Below are positions 6,054 to 8,595 of a stretch of 8,595 bases of DNA, piece by piece. This DNA comes from Thermogutta sp. (GTDB lineage Bacteria; Planctomycetota; Planctomycetia; Pirellulales; Thermoguttaceae): the NCBI GenBank assembly GCA_012798155.1, contig JAAZNR010000272.1, positions 1 to 8,595 on the forward strand, read 5' to 3'. The translations under genes were made by a program, and so were the position numbers. Position 1 is the stretch's first letter. Every line of letters starts with the position of its first letter. The notes under the pieces were generated by a model. That model made no database searches and had not been told where the DNA came from. It worked only from the letters and a program-made list of their open reading frames with translations.

Positions 6054-6145
6054 CCTAATCTTCGTTGCGGAGACATCCAAACGCCGCCTCAGTCCCCTCT
6101 GTGGCGTGTTTCTAGCTTGATCGATCGGAGGGCTTCGTCCTTAAT

Positions 6146-6196
6146 CTGCCGTCATCCAATATCTTCCGTCACCCAACATCTTCCGTCACCCAACAT
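6146..6196. repeat. Three-copy 17-bp tandem repeat
   Basis: Copies at 6146-6162, 6163-6179 and 6180-6196. The last two are identical (CTTCCGTCACCCAACAT) and the first differs at four positions. Direct head-to-tail copies without spacers rule out CRISPR. Confidence 0.8.
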
Positions 6197-6311
6197 CCTC
6201 CCGTTGCAGATCGCTCCCCCCATTGTCTGCAAGGCGCTATTCACGAAGAGCGCCGTAAGCGCGTGAGCGCCGAGAGGGCATGCCTGGAACCTCGCGGCTA
6301 GGAATATCCGT

Positions 6312-6358
6312 AAGCCTTGGTGGTTTGCCCGCCGCAACCTTTAGTGGTTTGCCTGCGG
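6312..6358. repeat. Two degenerate copies of a 23-24-bp repeat
   Basis: Copies at 6312-6335 and 6336-6358 share the core GTGGTTTGCC(C/T)GC preceded by a CCTT block. The order CCTT, then GTGGT, then TGCC matches the reverse complement of the repeats at 7747-7842, which suggests one family in two orientations. Confidence 0.55.
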
Positions 6359-6494
6359 TATCCGGAGCGGTTCTCGGGGTTTCTCCCTAAGCCCGTTAGT
6401 CCTTAAGCGTCCGAAAACGCCGATTTCTCAGATATGCCTGGAACCGAATCACACGAATGTGGCGGCGCCGCGGAAGAGAGACCCCCATGTAGGG

Positions 6495-6522
6495 TGGAAA
6501 CGGCGGTCGTTTGCTTTATAAT
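6495..6522 (+). promoter_or_regulatory. Candidate promoter for the secreted-protein gene
   Basis: TATAAT (6517-6522) is a perfect -10 box. TGGAAA (6495-6500), 16 bp upstream, matches the -35 consensus at four of six positions. Transcription from here would give a leader of about 265 nt containing an ACGCCC/GGGCGT stem (6588-6606) and a CGGTC/GACCG stem. Confidence 0.45.
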
Positions 6523-6795
6523 TGGTTGAAGAGTCTGCTGTTGTCGATATGTGAAACGGATGGTCATGGGTGGTCGGGTTATGGGCGACGCCCTCGCCGG
6601 GGGCGTGGATCGCGTGCATCGGTCCTCGCAAAGAGACCGGTTGGTGATTCCGACGAAGGCCAGGGATGACGTTGCCGAGTAACTCCGTGCGTGTTTTGCC
6701 CCGAACGGAATCCTCGCGTAGCCTTCCCCGGTCCCGGGACAAAGGGTGTTGTGCCGGGATCAGCGGTCTTTTGGGAATCGGAGAGCGATTTGCCA

Positions 6796-7683
6796 GTGAA
6801 GTTTCCGTCGGCGGCTTACTACTCGACGATGTTCGGCCTACTGGCGCTGTGCTTGGGTCCCGTGCGACCCGCCGCTGCCGCGGATCTGCCGCGCGAAATT
6901 CATCCCTGGGGGCGATTCGAGGTTGGAGCCTGGAAGATTGTTCGAGCCACGAGCGAATCCGTGGGCGGCACCGGAGAGGTGCTCACGACCGATACCCGAA
7001 CCACCCTGGAGGGGCTGGACGAGAAGGGCGTAACCCTCCGCGTGGAAGTCATGGTCGAGGTTGCCGGGAAGCGGTTTCGAGCCGAACCGCAGACGATTCG
7101 GCAGGGACTGTATGGAGAACCGCCGGGCGACAATACTCAGGTGATCGATTTGGGGGAACAAAAACTGACGGTTCAGGGGCGGGAGTTCGCGTGCCGCGTG
7201 GCCGAGGTCCGTGTGCAAGGGGCGGCTGCCCGCCTCAATTCAAAAATCTTCTATACGTCCGCCGGCTCGGCCCTCCTTTTGCGACGAGAAAGCGTCAAGA
7301 TCGACTTGGAAGGGCGGGTTCTCGAGGAATTGACCGCCGAGACCGTGAGCGTGGATATCCCGATCAAAGTCGGATCCGCCATGTTTTCCGGATGCCAGAT
7401 CCGTACGGAGCAGAAGTTTCCGGGCGGAACCTCCACCACGCTGGCCGTATTCGTCCGAGAAATCCCCGGCGGCATGGTCTGCCAAACTACCAAGGAGTTT
7501 GACGGAAGCGGCCGACTCGTTCGAAGAACGAGCTTTGAGCTGGTGGACTATGCGTTGCGAGGTTCGCTGCGAAGAGGCGTCCCATGGAGGTGGCCGCGCT
7601 CCAGCCGACGTATCTATCGTCTGCCTCCCGATTGGCTCCAGCCGGGTCTCTTGCCCGACACGGGCGCATCTCTCATGCCATGA
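6796..7683 (+). CDS. Secreted protein of unknown function, planctomycete-type
   Basis: A 295-residue protein. The GTG at 6796 is chosen because GGAGAG lies ten bases upstream and because it gives a signal peptide with a Lys2 start, a hydrophobic core (M-F-G-L-L-A-L-C-L) and an A-A-A cleavage region near residue 29. The frame is open back to 6691, but that part is not protein-like. The mature protein looks beta-rich: H-P-W-G-R-F-E-V-G-A-W-K-I-V-R (36-50), T-D-T-R-T-T-L-E-G-L-D with V-T-L-R-V-E-V-M-V-E-V-A-G-K-R-F (65-94), then a second half with paired Cys (Cys133, Cys200, Cys229). I recall similar hypothetical proteins in planctomycetes but no function. The last 40 or so residues, from about 254, are Arg/Trp/Pro-rich and unlike the rest, so the original end may have been lost by a frameshift or stop-codon loss near 7550. 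No enzyme motif is visible. Confidence 0.75.
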   Translation: MKFPSAAYYSTMFGLLALCLGPVRPAAAADLPREIHPWGRFEVGAWKIVRATSESVGGTGEVLTTDTRTTLEGLDEKGVTLRVEVMVEVAGKRFRAEPQTIRQGLYGEPPGDNTQVIDLGEQKLTVQGREFACRVAEVRVQGAAARLNSKIFYTSAGSALLLRRESVKIDLEGRVLEELTAETVSVDIPIKVGSAMFSGCQIRTEQKFPGGTSTTLAVFVREIPGGMVCQTTKEFDGSGRLVRRTSFELVDYALRGSLRRGVPWRWPRSSRRIYRLPPDWLQPGLLPDTGASLMP

Positions 7684-7746
7684 GCCGCCTGATTCCGTGA
7701 GGGGCGGCGATCTGCGGTATTTTCCCGGCCCCGGCTTGCGCGGCCC

Positions 7747-7842
7747 GACATTTTTATCACAAAGCGCTTGGGCATTCCTACCGCAAAAGGCCCGGGCATT
7801 CCTACCACAAAAGGCTTCAGCACGCCTACCGCAAAAGGAATG
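7747..7842. repeat. Four degenerate 24-bp tandem repeats upstream of guaB
   Basis: Units at 7747-7770, 7771-7794, 7795-7818 and 7819-7842 have an exact 24-bp period and the core CCTACC(G/A)CAAAAGG. The middle two are most alike and the first is the most diverged (15 of 24 bases match its neighbour). They end 53 bp before the guaB promoter candidate. The period is a multiple of three, so translated frames look repetitive, but no gene start supports translation. Confidence 0.8.
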
Positions 7843-7894
7843 GCCCCGAAGTTTCAGGCGACCGCATATTCCGATGCTTGCGGGCCGCATCGCA

Positions 7895-7922
7895 TTGAAT
7901 TTGCACTCCGCTGCCGCATAAT
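7895..7922 (+). promoter_or_regulatory. Candidate guaB promoter
   Basis: TTGAAT (7895-7900) and CATAAT (7917-7922) are 16 bp apart, a reasonable sigma-70 pair. Transcription would begin near 7930, giving a leader of about 43 nt that contains the guaB ribosome-binding site AGGAG at 7960-7964. Confidence 0.5.
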
Positions 7923-7972
7923 GGAGTTTTCCCGCCCCTATTTCCCGGTTGACCGCCATAGGAGTACGGCGA

Positions 7973-8595
7973 ATGGCCAAGAAGTCGATTACGCCGGCGA
8001 TTACGTTCGATGACGTTCTTTTGGAGCCGGCTTACAGTGAGGTCGTCCCGAGCGAAGTGGACGTTTCGACTCGTCTGACCGCCCGCATCGAGCTGCGGAT
8101 CCCGATGCTCAGCTCGCCGATGGACACGGTTACGGAGAGCGCGATGGCGATCGCGCTGGCTCAACAAGGGGGTATTGGCATCATCCATAAGAATATGTCG
8201 ATCGAGCGACAGACGGAGGAGGTGGAGAAGGTAAAGCGGAGCGCGAACGGCATCATCGACAGTCCGGCGACACTGGCCCCGGATGCGACGGCACGTCGCG
8301 CCAAGGAGCTGATGGATCAGTTGAATATCTCCGGCGTGCCGATCGTGGAGACTTCCGGAAAATTGGTAGGAATAGTAACACGGCGTGATTTGCGGTTTTT
8401 GAGTAATTTTGATGTGCCCGTCCGTGACGTGATGACCAAGGATCATCTTGTAACGGCTACGGGGACTGTATCGCTGGCGCAGGCCGAACGGATTCTGATG
8501 GAAAAAAAGGTGGAGAAACTTTTGCTGGTTGACGAAGATTTCAGACTGACCGGCCTGATTACGATCAAGGACATCGATAACCAGCGGCGATTTCC
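7973..8595 (+). CDS. guaB: IMP dehydrogenase, N-terminal part (3' end outside window)
   Basis: The visible 207 residues are the first part of the usual roughly 490-residue enzyme, which oxidises IMP to XMP with NAD+, the committed step of GTP synthesis in the cytoplasm. The N-terminus reads [14 protein letters not shown] (11-24), followed by the barrel segments [12 protein letters not shown] (45-56) and [10 protein letters not shown] (66-75), all family signatures. Two CBS motifs of the regulatory Bateman domain follow (about 96-146 and 152-200, the latter starting V-M-T-K). The catalytic Cys loop lies beyond the window. The ATG at 7973 has AGGAG eight bases upstream and is in the usual place for the family. 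A promoter candidate lies 51 bp upstream, so it appears to be transcribed from its own promoter rather than from the gene before it. Confidence 0.97.
   Translation, partial: MAKKSITPAITFDDVLLEPAYSEVVPSEVDVSTRLTARIELRIPMLSSPMDTVTESAMAIALAQQGGIGIIHKNMSIERQTEEVEKVKRSANGIIDSPATLAPDATARRAKELMDQLNISGVPIVETSGKLVGIVTRRDLRFLSNFDVPVRDVMTKDHLVTATGTVSLAQAERILMEKKVEKLLLVDEDFRLTGLITIKDIDNQRRF

Larger units (their letters stand above)
6058..6795. other. Repeat-rich non-coding region
   Basis: These 738 bp hold a 17-bp tandem repeat (6146-6196), a GGCGCT/AGCGCC inverted repeat (6233-6254), a 24-bp-type repeat pair (6312-6358), the sequence ATGCCTGGAACC twice (6279-6290 and 6434-6445), a candidate promoter near 6500 and two short stem-loops in the leader downstream of it. 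Apart from a doubtful 38-codon frame at 6566-6682, I see no supportable gene. Confidence 0.6.

Noticed and set aside
6449..6742. 97-codon minus-strand frame in the non-coding region
   Set aside because: It lies across the candidate promoter and leader of the next gene, lacks a good start signal and shows no recognisable sequence.
7747..7842. CRISPR array
   Set aside because: The 24-bp units are directly adjacent with no unique spacers and are degenerate, so this is a plain tandem repeat.
7614..7980. Repeat-containing minus-strand protein across the 24-bp array
   Set aside because: The repetitive residues follow from a period divisible by three. There is no ribosome-binding site or domain, and the frame overlaps the guaB promoter and the end of the secreted-protein gene.

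Overview
The window looks like a piece of a GC-rich bacterial chromosome, most likely from a planctomycete. That lineage call is an inference. It rests on an NPCBM-type carbohydrate-binding domain at the left edge, several small exported proteins of a kind common in planctomycetes, long gaps between genes, and many short intergenic repeats. Three housekeeping enzymes anchor the annotation: an archaeal-type cofactor-independent phosphoglycerate mutase (apgM, minus strand), an LDH-like malate dehydrogenase (mdh, plus strand) and the N-terminal 207 codons of IMP dehydrogenase (guaB, plus strand, running off the right edge).

Layout. 2-262: 3' end of a gene for an NPCBM-domain protein. 405-1616: apgM on the minus strand, convergent with it. 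1617-2213: a 597-bp divergent intergenic region with an 18-bp tandem repeat, a CGCAGAG-rich palindromic repeat and a 14-bp direct repeat flanking that palindrome. 2214-3161: mdh. 3162-3668: non-coding, with a stem-loop just after mdh and a near-consensus sigma-70 promoter. 3669-4448: an alpha/beta-hydrolase-fold protein of the phospholipase/carboxylesterase type in which the nucleophile serine and the histidine appear to be replaced. 4798-5859: three small exported proteins (one with a signal peptide, two lipoproteins). The first two end in nearly the same 15-residue tail. 5886-6053: a 168-bp element with perfect 16-bp terminal inverted repeats and a 4-bp target duplication, read as a MITE. 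6058-6795: repeat-rich non-coding DNA with a candidate promoter. 6796-7683: a secreted protein of unknown function. 7747-7842: four degenerate 24-bp repeats. 7973 to the end: guaB with a clear promoter and ribosome-binding site.

The genes do not form one pathway. apgM (lower glycolysis) and mdh (TCA cycle) share a divergent control region, so co-regulation is possible but not shown. The middle of the window is an accessory block of envelope-directed small proteins. The points most worth following are the shared C-terminal tail of the two small proteins, the apparently inactive hydrolase, and the MITE and related intergenic repeats.
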